DNA of 49,425 nt from JBHHWH01 sp046756405 (GCA_046756405.1 JBHHWH010000004.1:1-49425); one strand, 5' to 3'. Positions 1 to 8,570 are shown, counted from the stretch's first letter. The notes: a model not told the origin generated them from the sequence alone. A program made the numbers and translations.

Positions 1-2
1 AA

Positions 3-968
3 CATAACACGGGTCCTCACCACCCGGAACGACCTGAGCGAATCGAGGCAGTCCGACGGGGTGTGTACGCCAGTGGGTTGGGAATCGTTGAGATCGAAGC
101 TCCGCGTATATCCAAGGAGCATCTCGCCGTGGTGCACAGTGACTCCCACATAAGAAGCATCGAGGAACTCTGCCTGCGGGGCGGCGGGATGATCGACACC
201 GACACGATCGTGGTTGAGGCGAGCTGGGAGGCAGCCCTCAGGTCGGCAGGGGCAGTGCAGGCCGTGGTCGACGAATTGGATCGGCGGTCAGGGGCAACTG
301 GGTTTGCCCTGTGCCGGCCGCCGGGACATCATGCCCTTCCCTCGCGTGCAATGGGCTTCTGCCTGTTCAACAACGTGGCTGTAACGGCGGCGTTGTTGAG
401 GTCCCGGGGAGAAAGAGTGGCCATCCTCGACTTCGACGTACACCACGGCAACGGTACCCAAGCGATGCTGGGAAGGGATCCAGGTGTCCTTTACATCTCG
501 CTTCACCAGGCGGCCTTTTATCCCCTCACCGGCGAAATAACGGACATCGACAGGGAAGCCGTGGGAACAACCCTGAACATCCCCCTGCCGGCGGGGACGG
601 GGGGCGACATCTACCGGCGGGCCTGGGATGAGATCGTGATGCCAGTGGTCGTTGGCTTCGACCCTGACCGGATCCTGGTCAGCGCCGGCTTTGACGGCCA
701 CGTACGGGACCTCCTCGCCGATCTCAGGCTGGTGGCAGCCGACTACGGCTGGATCGCCCACAGCCTCTCCCGAATCCACCCCCCGGAGAGGACCGTCCTC
801 GCCTTGGAGGGCGGGTACGACCTCTTCGCCCTCGAAGAGTCGGTAGCCGCCACCCTGGCCGGTCTGGCAGGGGTGCCACCAGAAGGGCCTCCTTTGACGT
901 CTCCGCCGGGAGCGGAGTCAGTCTTGAAAGAAGCCGTAGAGGCGGTCACGCGTTACTGGAGCCTGTAG
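3..968 (+). CDS. Histone deacetylase / acetoin-utilization family Zn hydrolase, 5' partial
   Basis: Zn-dependent amidohydrolase of the class II HDAC / AcuC / acetylpolyamine amidohydrolase superfamily, which removes acetyl groups from lysine or polyamines. The reading frame is open to the window edge and the upstream codons read HNTGPHHPERPERI, the conserved N-terminal segment of this family. The first in-frame start inside the window (GTG at 63) would therefore be too late, and the gene begins outside. Visible motifs are RPPGHHA (catalytic His pair), DFDVHHGNGTQ (Zn-binding Asp and His), SAGFDGH (third Zn ligand) and the C-terminal LEGGYD. All catalytic ligands are present, so it should be active. 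Substrate cannot be told from sequence. It is followed on the same strand by a PilT-like gene, separated by a 69-bp gap that carries a promoter-like sequence. Confidence 0.92.
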   Translation, partial: HNTGPHHPERPERIEAVRRGVYASGLGIVEIEAPRISKEHLAVVHSDSHIRSIEELCLRGGGMIDTDTIVVEASWEAALRSAGAVQAVVDELDRRSGATGFALCRPPGHHALPSRAMGFCLFNNVAVTAALLRSRGERVAILDFDVHHGNGTQAMLGRDPGVLYISLHQAAFYPLTGEITDIDREAVGTTLNIPLPAGTGGDIYRRAWDEIVMPVVVGFDPDRILVSAGFDGHVRDLLADLRLVAADYGWIAHSLSRIHPPERTVLALEGGYDLFALEESVAATLAGLAGVPPEGPPLTSPPGAESVLKEAVEAVTRYWSL

Positions 969-972
969 CCCG

Positions 973-1002
973 TTGACAACCCCTCAACTCTTCCCCTCTA
1001 GC
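973..1002 (+). promoter_or_regulatory. Candidate sigma70-type promoter for the PilT-like gene
   Basis: An exact TTGACA (973-978) is followed after 18 bp by TCTAGC (997-1002), a weak -10. It lies between the HDAC-like stop and the ribosome-binding site GGAGGAG (1028-1034) of the next gene. The -35 is perfect but the -10 matches TATAAT at only three positions. Confidence 0.35.
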
Positions 1003-1037
1003 GCCGATAACCAGAAAGCGCGACTCTGGAGGAGATT

Positions 1038-2114
1038 TTGCTGGACATTGATGACCTCTTGATCCGCGCCGTGGATCTGGGTGCTTCGGATGTGCACCTG
1101 AAGGTCGGGTCGGCGCCGATCGTTCGGGTCGAGGGGGATCTGAGGCGTCTCGACGGCTTCGAACCTCTCCGACCCGCCGATACCCAGGCCTATGCGGAAA
1201 GTATCTTCACCCCCAAAGCGGCAAGGGACTTCAAAGAGTTGGGCGCGGCCGACTTCGCCTACGGACGTCACGACGTGGGCCGGTTCCGAGTCACCGCCTT
1301 CCGCCAGCGTGGGTCGGTCTCGATGGTCATGCGTCGAGTGGTGCCCGGAGCGCAGACCTTCACCGAGCTAGGTCTCCCCAAGATCGTGGAAAGGATCGCC
1401 GACCTGGACTCGGGTCTGGTCTTGGTAAGTGGACCCTCCGGGTCGGGAAAGACGACGACGATGGCTTCGATAGTCGACTGGATCAACTCCAATCGGGCGG
1501 CGGCCATCCTGACCGTGGAAGACCCTATCGAGGTGCTACACCCCGACAAGAAATCGGTGGTGGTCCAGCGGGAGGTGGGTGTCGACACCGGGAATATGGT
1601 CGAAGCCATCCGGGGAGCGATGCGTCACGACGTGGACGTGCTGATGATCTCCGAACTGACCGACTATGAGACCGCCCAGGCGGCCATCGCGGCCGCGGAA
1701 ACAGGTCACTTGGTGATCTCTTCGATGCGGACCACCGATCCGGCGGAGACGATCAGCAGGATGATTTCTGTGTTCCCCGAGTCGCAGAGGCCGGTAGTCA
1801 AGAGGCAGCTCGCCGCCCAGCTTGAGGCGGTGATCAGCCAGATCCTCATCGAGACATCCGAGCGAGCCCGGGTCGTGGCCTGCGAAGTGCTCACGAAGAA
1901 CGACCGGGTCAAGGAGTGGATCCTCAACGATGGTGAACCTTCGTTCCTCGTCGACGTGATGAAGGAGAGCGGCTTCTACGGCATGCAGACCTTCGATCAA
2001 GCCCTCCTCGAACACGTCGTTGGTCGGGTCGTAGAGGTGGACGCGGTCCTTCCTTACGCCCGCAACACCCACGAACTTCGTGCCAAGGCGATGGCCGCTG
2101 GAGTGTCGATCTGA
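1038..2114 (+). CDS. PilT-like hexameric secretion/retraction ATPase (orphan, altered His box)
   Basis: Member of the PilT branch of the GspE/PilB secretion ATPases, cytoplasmic hexamers that power type IV pilus retraction. The TTG start follows GGAGGAG at 1028-1034. The N-terminal PAS-like domain begins with the typical DLLIRAVDLGASDVHL. Walker A is GPSGSGKTTT (about 131-140), the Asp box is VEDPIE (159-164), and the Walker B glutamate is E205. The C-terminal GFYGMQTFDQAL matches the PilT segment after the AIRNLIRE motif. Two hallmark residues differ: the Arg of GEMRD is Thr207 (SELTD), and the His of the TLHT box is Arg230 (SSMRTTD). No pilin, PilB, PilC or PilM gene is nearby. Family membership is firm. 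A pilus-retraction role is not. Confidence 0.85.
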   Translation: MLDIDDLLIRAVDLGASDVHLKVGSAPIVRVEGDLRRLDGFEPLRPADTQAYAESIFTPKAARDFKELGAADFAYGRHDVGRFRVTAFRQRGSVSMVMRRVVPGAQTFTELGLPKIVERIADLDSGLVLVSGPSGSGKTTTMASIVDWINSNRAAAILTVEDPIEVLHPDKKSVVVQREVGVDTGNMVEAIRGAMRHDVDVLMISELTDYETAQAAIAAAETGHLVISSMRTTDPAETISRMISVFPESQRPVVKRQLAAQLEAVISQILIETSERARVVACEVLTKNDRVKEWILNDGEPSFLVDVMKESGFYGMQTFDQALLEHVVGRVVEVDAVLPYARNTHELRAKAMAAGVSI

Positions 2115-2147
2115 CAGTTCGCCTTTCCTCCTCGTTGTGTGGTATCT

Positions 2148-2178
2148 GAGAGGGTCGGCAACCCGAACCGGCCCTCTC
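2148..2178 (+). promoter_or_regulatory. 11-bp hairpin immediately before the cca start
   Basis: Arms GAGAGGGTCGG (2148-2158) and CCGGCCCTCTC (2168-2178) pair over 11 bp with one G-T wobble around a 9-nt loop. The structure ends 3 nt before the chosen ATG of cca. There is no T-run, so it is a poor intrinsic terminator. It would cover the position of a ribosome-binding site, which suggests translational control or mRNA processing. Confidence 0.4.
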
Positions 2179-2181
2179 TGT

Positions 2182-3621
2182 ATGTCCGCCGATAATCTGC
2201 CCCACGTGATCCCCAAGCGGCTCGAGTTCCTCACTTCACCCGCGCTGCCCCCTGCCCAACTCGCTCGCATCTTCAGCGAAGCGGGCGAAGAGCTGTATCT
2301 GGTCGGAGGTTCGGTGCGGGATGCGTTCCTGAAACGGGAGGTCACCGACTACGACTTCGCCACCAGCGCCCGACCCGAAGAAATCATCGAGCTGCTGAAG
2401 GGATGGGCAGACGCCATCTTTGAGGTGGGCGTCACCTTTGGAACGGTGGGGGCGATCAAGGACGGTCACAGGATCGAGATCACCACCTTCCGCCGGGAGG
2501 TCTACCGGGATGACTCCCGCAAGCCCAAGGTCACCTACTCCGACAACATCGAAACCGATCTGAGCCGGCGCGACTTCACGGTCAATGCCATCGCTCTGAG
2601 GCTGGACACTCTGGAGCCAGTCGACCCCTTCGAGGGGCTGGCCGACCTGGCAGCGAGACGCTTGCGCACGCCCCTGGAGCCGGAGATCTCCTTCTCGGAC
2701 GACCCTTTGAGGATGCTGCGGTTGTTCCGCTTTCAGGCGACCCTGGAGTTCATTCCCGATGAGGAGGCGGTGGAGGCGGTGGGGCGGATGGCCGAACGCC
2801 TCAAGATCGTCTCCGCGGAGCGAATCCGCGACGAGCTGTCCAAACTCCTGACGGCTCCCAAGCCCGGACGGGCGTTACGGATGATCGTCGAGACCGGCCT
2901 GAGCGACCAGTTCCTTCCCGAGCTGTCCCGCCTGGCTATGGAACAGGATCCCAAACAGCGGCATAAGGACGTGCTAGCTCACACCTTTGCCGTAGTCGAC
3001 AAGACCTCCCCCGATCTTGTGCTTCGGCTTGCTGCCCTGCTCCACGACATCGGCAAGCCCGACACTCGCCAGTTCGGACCCAACGGGGTGAGCTTCCACC
3101 ACCATGAGGTGGTAGGAGCGAGGATGGCCCGAAAGCGTCTCCAGGCGCTGCGGTACCCGCGTGAGGTGGTCGAGGACGTGAGCAAGCTGGTCTTCCTCCA
3201 CCTAAGGCCCCACACCCTCAAACTCGGCTGGACCGATTCGGCGGTTCGTCGATATGTACGCGACGCCGGACACCTGTTGGACAAGCTCAACGAACTGGTG
3301 CGCTGTGATGTGACCACTGCCAACAAGAAGCGGGAGCTGGCCATCCAGCGGCGTATCGACGAGCTGGAGGAGCGCATAGCCATCTTGTCCGAGAAAGAGG
3401 AGCTGGCTCGGCTCCGTCCCCCCATCAACGGTCATCAGGTGATGAGCTATCTGGGTATCGAGCCCGGGCCGATGGTGGGCGAGATCATGGACATGCTGCT
3501 GGAGCACCGGATCGAACACGGCCCCTACACCCCAGCCGAGGCCTACGAGACTGTTCGGAAGTGGGCGCTGGACAAGGGCATGGCGGACCCCGGTCCTCCT
3601 CCCGAGCCTGAAGAGGAGTGA
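2182..3621 (+). CDS. cca: CCA tRNA nucleotidyltransferase with HD domain
   Basis: Adds or repairs the 3' CCA of tRNA in the cytoplasm (class II nucleotidyltransferase). The head domain shows LVGGSVRD and the metal-binding DYDFAT, then RRDFTVNAIAL and the RMLRLFRFQ motif of the neck. A C-terminal HD phosphohydrolase domain follows (HKDVLAHTFAVV and LLHDIGKP). At 479 residues it has the usual actinobacterial length. The frame is open further upstream to 2080, but that would overlap the PilT-like gene and add unrelated residues. ATG 2182 is chosen. GTG 2206 is an alternative that begins nearer the conserved sequence. The single tRNA-Gly gene in this window already encodes CCA, so the enzyme may serve other tRNAs or repair. 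Confidence 0.93.
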   Translation: MSADNLPHVIPKRLEFLTSPALPPAQLARIFSEAGEELYLVGGSVRDAFLKREVTDYDFATSARPEEIIELLKGWADAIFEVGVTFGTVGAIKDGHRIEITTFRREVYRDDSRKPKVTYSDNIETDLSRRDFTVNAIALRLDTLEPVDPFEGLADLAARRLRTPLEPEISFSDDPLRMLRLFRFQATLEFIPDEEAVEAVGRMAERLKIVSAERIRDELSKLLTAPKPGRALRMIVETGLSDQFLPELSRLAMEQDPKQRHKDVLAHTFAVVDKTSPDLVLRLAALLHDIGKPDTRQFGPNGVSFHHHEVVGARMARKRLQALRYPREVVEDVSKLVFLHLRPHTLKLGWTDSAVRRYVRDAGHLLDKLNELVRCDVTTANKKRELAIQRRIDELEERIAILSEKEELARLRPPINGHQVMSYLGIEPGPMVGEIMDMLLEHRIEHGPYTPAEAYETVRKWALDKGMADPGPPPEPEEE

Positions 3622-3625
3622 GGGG

Positions 3626-3631
3626 CATAAT
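3626..3631 (+). promoter_or_regulatory. -10 box, near-leaderless start of haloalkane dehalogenase
   Basis: CATAAT, five of six matches to TATAAT, ends 9 nt before ATG 3641. No Shine-Dalgarno lies at proper spacing, so transcription probably starts at or next to the start codon. Confidence 0.5.
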
Positions 3632-3640
3632 GGTGCGCCC

Positions 3641-4519
3641 ATGATCTTCTCCCGCTTCGACCCCACCAAGAAGAAGTACGCCCAGGTCCTCGGGGTGCCG
3701 ATGGCCTATGTGGAACACGGCAAGGGCGACCCGATCGTGTTGATCCACGGAAACCCCACTTCTTCGTATCTGTGGAGAAAGGTGATACCTGCCCTCTCCC
3801 AAGTGGGGCGGTGCATCGCCCCCGACCTCATCGGCATGGGCGATTCGGCCAAGATCGAGACCGGTCCCGACGCCTACCGTTTCTGCACTCACGCCGACTA
3901 CCTGGAGGCCTTCCTTCGGGTGATCGGAGTCGAGGAGAACGTGGTGCTGGTAGGCCACGACTGGGGCGGTGCCCTCGCCTTCGACTGGGGACGGCGTCAC
4001 TCCCGGGCGGTGAAGGCCCTGGCCTACATGGAGACCCTGGTCACCCCCCTCACCTGGGACGACTGGCCCGAGGCCGCCAGGGGGATCTTCCAGGCTATGC
4101 GCTCGGAGGCCGGCGAGGAGCTGTGCCTGGTGAAGAACATCTTCGTGGAGAGGATCCTGCCTGCATCGGTATTGAACCCCCTGCCGGAAGAGGTGATGGA
4201 GGAGTATCGCAGGCCGTATCTGGAGCCGGGAGAGTCCCGACGCCCCACCCTCACCTGGCCCCGAGAGATCCCCTTCGATGGCGAGCCCGCCGACACCGCC
4301 GAGGTGCTCCGGGCGAACGAGGAGTGGCTGAGGGGCTCGGAGGTGCCCAAGCTGTTCATCAACGCCGAGCCCGGCTCAATCCTCACCGGTCGGCAGCGGG
4401 AGGTGTGCCGTAGCTTTCGCAACCAGGTCGAAGGCACCGTGCCGGGGATCCACTTCATCCAGGAGGACTCCGGAGAAGAGATCGGCGATGCCGTCGCCAC
4501 CTGGCTGGAGCACCTTTGA
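3641..4519 (+). CDS. Haloalkane dehalogenase, HLD-II (LinB/DhaA) type
   Basis: Alpha/beta hydrolase that replaces a halogen on a haloalkane with a hydroxyl. The full HLD-II active site can be read: halide-binding Asn38 in HGNPTSS, nucleophile Asp107 and halide-binding Trp108 in GHDWGG, catalytic acid Glu131 in YMET, and base His271 in GIHFIQEDS. These positions nearly coincide with those of LinB and DhaA, and the length (292 residues) is typical. The next gene begins directly after its stop. Natural substrates of such enzymes in non-degrader bacteria are often unknown. Activity on haloalkanes is strongly expected from the pentad, but the physiological role is open. Confidence 0.93.
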   Translation: MIFSRFDPTKKKYAQVLGVPMAYVEHGKGDPIVLIHGNPTSSYLWRKVIPALSQVGRCIAPDLIGMGDSAKIETGPDAYRFCTHADYLEAFLRVIGVEENVVLVGHDWGGALAFDWGRRHSRAVKALAYMETLVTPLTWDDWPEAARGIFQAMRSEAGEELCLVKNIFVERILPASVLNPLPEEVMEEYRRPYLEPGESRRPTLTWPREIPFDGEPADTAEVLRANEEWLRGSEVPKLFINAEPGSILTGRQREVCRSFRNQVEGTVPGIHFIQEDSGEEIGDAVATWLEHL

Positions 4520-4546
4520 GTGTGGGATAGGCTCTTTCGAGCGGCA

Positions 4547-5461
4547 GTGAAGGTATTGAGGGGTCTGGGGCTGGGGGCGATGCTCCTGGCGGCTTGCACG
4601 ACGGTGAGCACGCCGACTCCGTCACAGACCACAGAATCTCCGCTGGCCCCTTCCTCTACAACGGCTATCGCTTCCACCTTTCCTACTTCTACGGCTGCCT
4701 CTTCGACGACGCTGCCACCTGAGCCGTCTGCTCCCCCACGGCTGGAGGTTTGGATCGTCCCCGGCCACGGCACTCCCGCCGACCTCGGCCCCTTCGTCGC
4801 TGTCCTCGCCGACGGGACCATCTACGTGCGCGACTTCCGAGCGGAGACCTCGGGTTCTGATCCGGTCTGGACCGGTCGCCTATCAGACCCTTCGCAAGTC
4901 GAGAGCCTGGTTGCCGATCTACCCCGGGGTGGTGATTCCACCTTCGGGCTCATCGGCATGGACGGTGCGACGTTGTTCGTGGTGCTAGACGGTGAGCCGA
5001 TAACCGCGCTGTGGGGACCGTGGCACGAAGCCCAAGACCCGCAGGCGCAAGCAGCCCGTGAGCTGGCTATCGAGATCGTTTACGACCAGCTCGCCAGCCG
5101 CGAATGGTGGGACCAGTCGGGTCTGACCGACGGGCCGCTCCGGCTGGCGAGATTGGATGGATTGGTGGGTCAGGTCAGCGAATTCCTCGACCAGCTACCG
5201 CCGGAAGCGCTGAGAACGGCGGTTAGGGTTCCCTGGCCCGACTCGCCTCCAGGCTTCGAAGATCCCAGAGTCTTCGAGTGTTTCTTCGTCGGAGGACCGG
5301 CAGCTGCGGAGGTGGCGGAGGTGCTTGCCGGCACCGAGGAGCAGGTGGTGTGGACCTCATCTGACCTCGAGTTCTTCACCGTGCGGGAGCGCTGGCTGTT
5401 TCCCTATGAGACTCCCTGTGAGTCTGACGCTCCTCTGATCACGGCTCGACAAGACGACTGA
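4547..5461 (+). CDS. Putative lipoprotein of unknown function
   Basis: Begins with a basic n-region, a hydrophobic stretch and the lipobox LLAAC, then a Ser/Thr/Pro-rich linker of about 40 residues typical of exported actinobacterial lipoproteins. A globular part of about 240 residues follows that I do not recognise. Two cysteines near the C-terminal half (ECFFVGG, ETPCES) could form a disulfide outside the cell. The frame is also open to GTG 4520, directly after the preceding stop. GTG 4547 is preferred because it gives a compact signal peptide and lies 13 nt after TAGGCT (4528-4533). Probably co-transcribed with or closely following the dehalogenase, but no functional link is visible. Confidence 0.75.
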   Translation: MKVLRGLGLGAMLLAACTTVSTPTPSQTTESPLAPSSTTAIASTFPTSTAASSTTLPPEPSAPPRLEVWIVPGHGTPADLGPFVAVLADGTIYVRDFRAETSGSDPVWTGRLSDPSQVESLVADLPRGGDSTFGLIGMDGATLFVVLDGEPITALWGPWHEAQDPQAQAARELAIEIVYDQLASREWWDQSGLTDGPLRLARLDGLVGQVSEFLDQLPPEALRTAVRVPWPDSPPGFEDPRVFECFFVGGPAAAEVAEVLAGTEEQVVWTSSDLEFFTVRERWLFPYETPCESDAPLITARQDD

Positions 5462-5492
5462 CAGCACAAACTAGGCGAAGGGGACATAGCTC

Positions 5493-5498
5493 TAGCCT
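5493..5498 (+). promoter_or_regulatory. -10 box, leaderless start of EEP-family gene
   Basis: TAGCCT ends 6 nt before GTG 5505, with no Shine-Dalgarno between, placing the expected transcription start at the start codon. Confidence 0.45.
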
Positions 5499-5504
5499 GT
5501 CGGC

Positions 5505-6437
5505 GTGATCTTCGTGGCTGTGCCGGCGCTGCTGCTTTCCCTGGCCTCCGTCGCCGCCTTCTTCGGCCGCTGGATGTGGTGGCTAGACGTCCTGGCCAAC
5601 TTTCGCTCTCAGTACCTGGTGGGACTGATTGTTCTTGGCGTCGTCCTGGCGGCGTCCCGGCGCTGGAGGCGGTGGGGCTACGTCTCACTGCTGGTGGCGG
5701 CGATGAACCTGGTGTTGGTCCTACCCCTTTATCTGGGCTCGCCGGTGGTAGACCCTGCCCTCCCCGACCTTCGAGTGCTGAACTTCAACCTGCTGTCCAG
5801 CAACGAGTCGTTTGGTGATGTGATCGAATACATCGAGACCGTCGACGCTGACCTGGTGGTTCTTCATGAGGCGAGCCGTCCCTGGGAGGTGGCAATCGAC
5901 GCCGCCGATCTGGGTTATCAGGTGATTCGCGCCCGTTCGGAGGAGCTCATCTTCGGCACCCTGATCCTGGTGCGGGGAGCGAATCTCAGCGCCGTCTCCT
6001 ACGGGTTTGCCTCGGAGTCGCCACGTGCGGTGGAACTGGTCTTCGTCCCCAATGGCTGGGAGGCCCCGGTGCGGGCGCTGATAACCCATCCCCTCGCTCC
6101 CACCGATCGGGAGCGGGCGGCGCTGCGTGACGCCCAACTCTCCTTCGCCGCCAACTGGGCTGCGGACCAAGAGGCTCCCTTCTTTGTCGTGGGTGATCTC
6201 AACGCTACGCCCTGGTCGTGGGCCTTCCGGAGGCTGAAGGGTTCAGGTGGCTTGAGAAACTCCCAAGAGGGTTTTGGTCTCCAGGCCAGTTTCCCAGCGA
6301 CCGCCAGCCGTCTCCTGAGGGTGCCCATCGATCATCTTCTCTACAGCGACGGTCTCGGAGTTCGGGAGCGACTCCTAGGGCCTGCTCTGGGGTCGGATCA
6401 CTTTCCGCTCATCGTGGACCTGGTGCGTCTTCGGTGA
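5505..6437 (+). CDS. Membrane-anchored endonuclease/exonuclease/phosphatase (EEP) fold hydrolase
   Basis: The N-terminal 80 residues hold three hydrophobic segments. They are followed by a metal-dependent EEP-fold catalytic domain. Its motifs are LRVLNFNLLSSN (first metal-binding Asn), DADLVVLHEAS (catalytic Glu), the VVGDLNATPWS motif (Asp/Asn pair) and the terminal LGSDHFPLIVDL (catalytic Asp-His). This matches the EndA/DUF-type membrane EEP proteins common in actinobacteria, with the active site predicted outside the membrane. Substrate may be nucleic acid, a phospholipid or another phosphodiester; sequence does not decide. Confidence 0.82.
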   Translation: MIFVAVPALLLSLASVAAFFGRWMWWLDVLANFRSQYLVGLIVLGVVLAASRRWRRWGYVSLLVAAMNLVLVLPLYLGSPVVDPALPDLRVLNFNLLSSNESFGDVIEYIETVDADLVVLHEASRPWEVAIDAADLGYQVIRARSEELIFGTLILVRGANLSAVSYGFASESPRAVELVFVPNGWEAPVRALITHPLAPTDRERAALRDAQLSFAANWAADQEAPFFVVGDLNATPWSWAFRRLKGSGGLRNSQEGFGLQASFPATASRLLRVPIDHLLYSDGLGVRERLLGPALGSDHFPLIVDLVRLR

Positions 6438-6446
6438 GCGCCGGGT

Positions 6447-6452
6447 TAAGTT
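6447..6452 (+). promoter_or_regulatory. -10 box, leaderless start of aminopeptidase P gene
   Basis: TAAGTT ends 7 nt before ATG 6460. The adjoining TTGACGCCCATG is shared with the start region of the 8-oxoguanine deaminase gene at 39041. Confidence 0.45.
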
Positions 6453-6459
6453 GACGCCC

Positions 6460-7911
6460 ATGGCAGACCGCTTCGCCGAGCACCGCCGCCGCCTCGCCGA
6501 GATCATCGGTCCCGAGGGTGTCGCCATTGTTCCCGCCGCCACCGAGGTGGTCCGAAACCACGACGTCCATCACTTCTTCCGTCAGGACACCGCCTTCTGG
6601 TATCTCACCGGTTTCCCTGAGCCGGACGCGGTGGCGGTGATCGCACCGGGCCACGACAACGGAGACTTCGTCCTGTTCGTCCGCCCCAAGGATGCCGCCC
6701 AGGAGGTGTGGACGGGTATCCGGGCCGGTGTAGAGGGGGCCAAGGAACGCTACGGCGCCGACATCGCCTACGAGCTGGGAGAGCTGGACACGGTTCTGGA
6801 GCGTTACCTTCCCGGGCGGGAGGTCCTCTGGTACGCCGCCGGAAGCGAACGTTTCGACGAGAGGGTCTTTGGCCTGGTGAGACGCTCCCGGGCACTGCGG
6901 GAGCGTCACGGTGTCACCGTGCCCTCCACGGTGCGGGACGTGGCGGTTCCCCTGGGGGAGATGATGCTCTACAAGAGCCCTGAGGAGGCCAACCTCCTCC
7001 GTCGGGCAGCAGAGCTGAGCGCTCGAGGTCATGCCGAAGCGATGCGATTCAGCAGGCCAGGGCTCGGCGAGTACGCGGTGCAGGCCGCCCTGGAGTACTA
7101 CTGGAAGTTGGAGGGCTCACCCCGCACCGGCTACCCCAGCATTGTCGCCTCCGGCCCCAACGCCTGCATTCTCCACTACGAAGAGAATTCCCGGATCACC
7201 GAGGAGGGTGATTTGATCCTCATCGACGCCGGATGCGAGTGGGAGGGCTACTCGGCCGACATCACCCGCACTTTTCCCGTCTCTGGGTCCTTCACCGGTC
7301 CACAGCGGGCGGTCTACGAGGTGGTCCTGGCCGCCCAGAGGAAGGGCACGGAGATGTCCGTTCCCGGATCCAACCTGCGTGAGATCCATGACGAGGTCGT
7401 CCGCGTCCTCACCGAGGGCCTGGTCGACCTGGGGTTGCTGCCCGGGCCTGTGGAAGACCGGCTGGCCATGCATCACTACAGCCACTTCTACATGCACGGC
7501 ACCAGCCACTGGCTGGGTATGGACGTCCACGACCGGGGCGCCTATCGCATCGAGGGCAAGCCCCGCCCTTTGGAACCGGGGATGTGCTTCACGGTGGAAC
7601 CCGGGCTCTATGTCGCTGCGGACAAAAGCGAGATCGAACTCACCCTGCTCGCTTACGACGTAGACGAATGGAACGAGCGGCGCCTCCGTCTCGGCGCCAG
7701 GGCCGCAGCGGCCCTGGAACAGGAGGAGAAAGAAAAGGCGGAGAAACTCACCCACCGCGTGCCCGAGGAGCTCCTGGGCATCGGAGTGAGGATCGAAGAC
7801 GACATCCTCATCACCGACTACGGCCACGAGAACCTCTCTGCCTCCGTGCCGGTGGCGGTCGACGAGGTGGAGGCCCTCTGCGCTGAGGCGCCTACCCTTC
7901 CCCGAAGCTAA
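6460..7911 (+). CDS. pepP: Xaa-Pro aminopeptidase (M24B, aminopeptidase P)
   Basis: Cytoplasmic dimetal peptidase that removes an N-terminal residue preceding proline. An N-terminal creatinase-like domain (AMP_N; FRQDTAFWYLTGFPEPDAV) precedes the pita-bread catalytic domain. Metal ligands are visible: two Asp in IDAGCEWEGYSADITRTFP, His in HGTSHWLGMDVHD, Glu in CFTVEPGLY and Glu in RIEDDILI. At 483 residues it has a modest insertion between the last two ligands. TTG 6451 is open in frame, but ATG 6460 fits the leaderless promoter and the family start. Its stop overlaps that of the convergent hemolysin III gene. Confidence 0.93.
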   Translation: MADRFAEHRRRLAEIIGPEGVAIVPAATEVVRNHDVHHFFRQDTAFWYLTGFPEPDAVAVIAPGHDNGDFVLFVRPKDAAQEVWTGIRAGVEGAKERYGADIAYELGELDTVLERYLPGREVLWYAAGSERFDERVFGLVRRSRALRERHGVTVPSTVRDVAVPLGEMMLYKSPEEANLLRRAAELSARGHAEAMRFSRPGLGEYAVQAALEYYWKLEGSPRTGYPSIVASGPNACILHYEENSRITEEGDLILIDAGCEWEGYSADITRTFPVSGSFTGPQRAVYEVVLAAQRKGTEMSVPGSNLREIHDEVVRVLTEGLVDLGLLPGPVEDRLAMHHYSHFYMHGTSHWLGMDVHDRGAYRIEGKPRPLEPGMCFTVEPGLYVAADKSEIELTLLAYDVDEWNERRLRLGARAAAALEQEEKEKAEKLTHRVPEELLGIGVRIEDDILITDYGHENLSASVPVAVDEVEALCAEAPTLPRS

Positions 7912-8570
7912 GAAACCGCGGGGAGGGCGTAGACGAACACCACCAGATAGTGGAGGAGGCTTCCCAGGATCACCATTACGTGGAACAGCTCGTGATAGGA
8001 GAAGATCCGGGGTGAGAGCCGGGGGCGCTTGGTGGTGAAGACCACCACCCCGGCGCTGTAACTGAGCCCGCCGAGGGTGATCAAGACCAGGGCCACCACG
8101 CCGAGGGTTTTAAGGATCTGGGGGATCCAGAACACCACCAGCCAGCCCATCACCATTTGAAGCGTGACCGAAAGCCAGGTGACCACCCCGGGGAGGACAA
8201 TCTTCAACAGTATTCCCGCGGAGGCGATGATCCAGACCAGGGCCAGAGCTACGGCCAGGGCAGTCCCGCGGAGGGAAGCGATCGCCACCGGGGTAAAGGT
8301 GCCCGCCACCACGAGGTAGATGGCCGAGTGGTCCAGCCTCTGGAGGCGCCGTTTCCAGGCCGGGCTCCAGGGGATGGAGTGGTAGAGGGTGGAGATGGTG
8401 TACATCACGATCAGGGCGACACCGAAGACGAGGGCGCCGGCCAGGGCCGTGGCGTTGCCCTGGGCCCGGCGGACCAGCAGGATCAGCCCGAGCAGGCTGG
8501 CCAGGGCGCCAGCCCCGTGAAGGAACCCGCGGATAGGGTTCTGCATCTTGCCGAAAGTGAGGCGCTCCAT
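7908..8570 (-). CDS. Hemolysin III / PAQR family integral membrane protein
   Basis: Seven hydrophobic segments and the family motifs TISTLYHS, LQRLDHSAIYLVVAGTFTP and YHELFHVMVILGSLLHY identify the hemolysin III (YqfA/PAQR) group. The conserved Ser, Asp and His residues belong to a membrane Zn site that suggests hydrolase activity; bacterial roles are poorly defined. ATG 8570 is chosen because a TANNNT box lies 7 nt upstream. The frame is open to TTG 8639, but that would collide with the divergent uppS start. Convergent stop codons with pepP share bases 7908-7911. Confidence 0.88.
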   Translation of the reverse strand: MERLTFGKMQNPIRGFLHGAGALASLLGLILLVRRAQGNATALAGALVFGVALIVMYTISTLYHSIPWSPAWKRRLQRLDHSAIYLVVAGTFTPVAIASLRGTALAVALALVWIIASAGILLKIVLPGVVTWLSVTLQMVMGWLVVFWIPQILKTLGVVALVLITLGGLSYSAGVVVFTTKRPRLSPRIFSYHELFHVMVILGSLLHYLVVFVYALPAVS

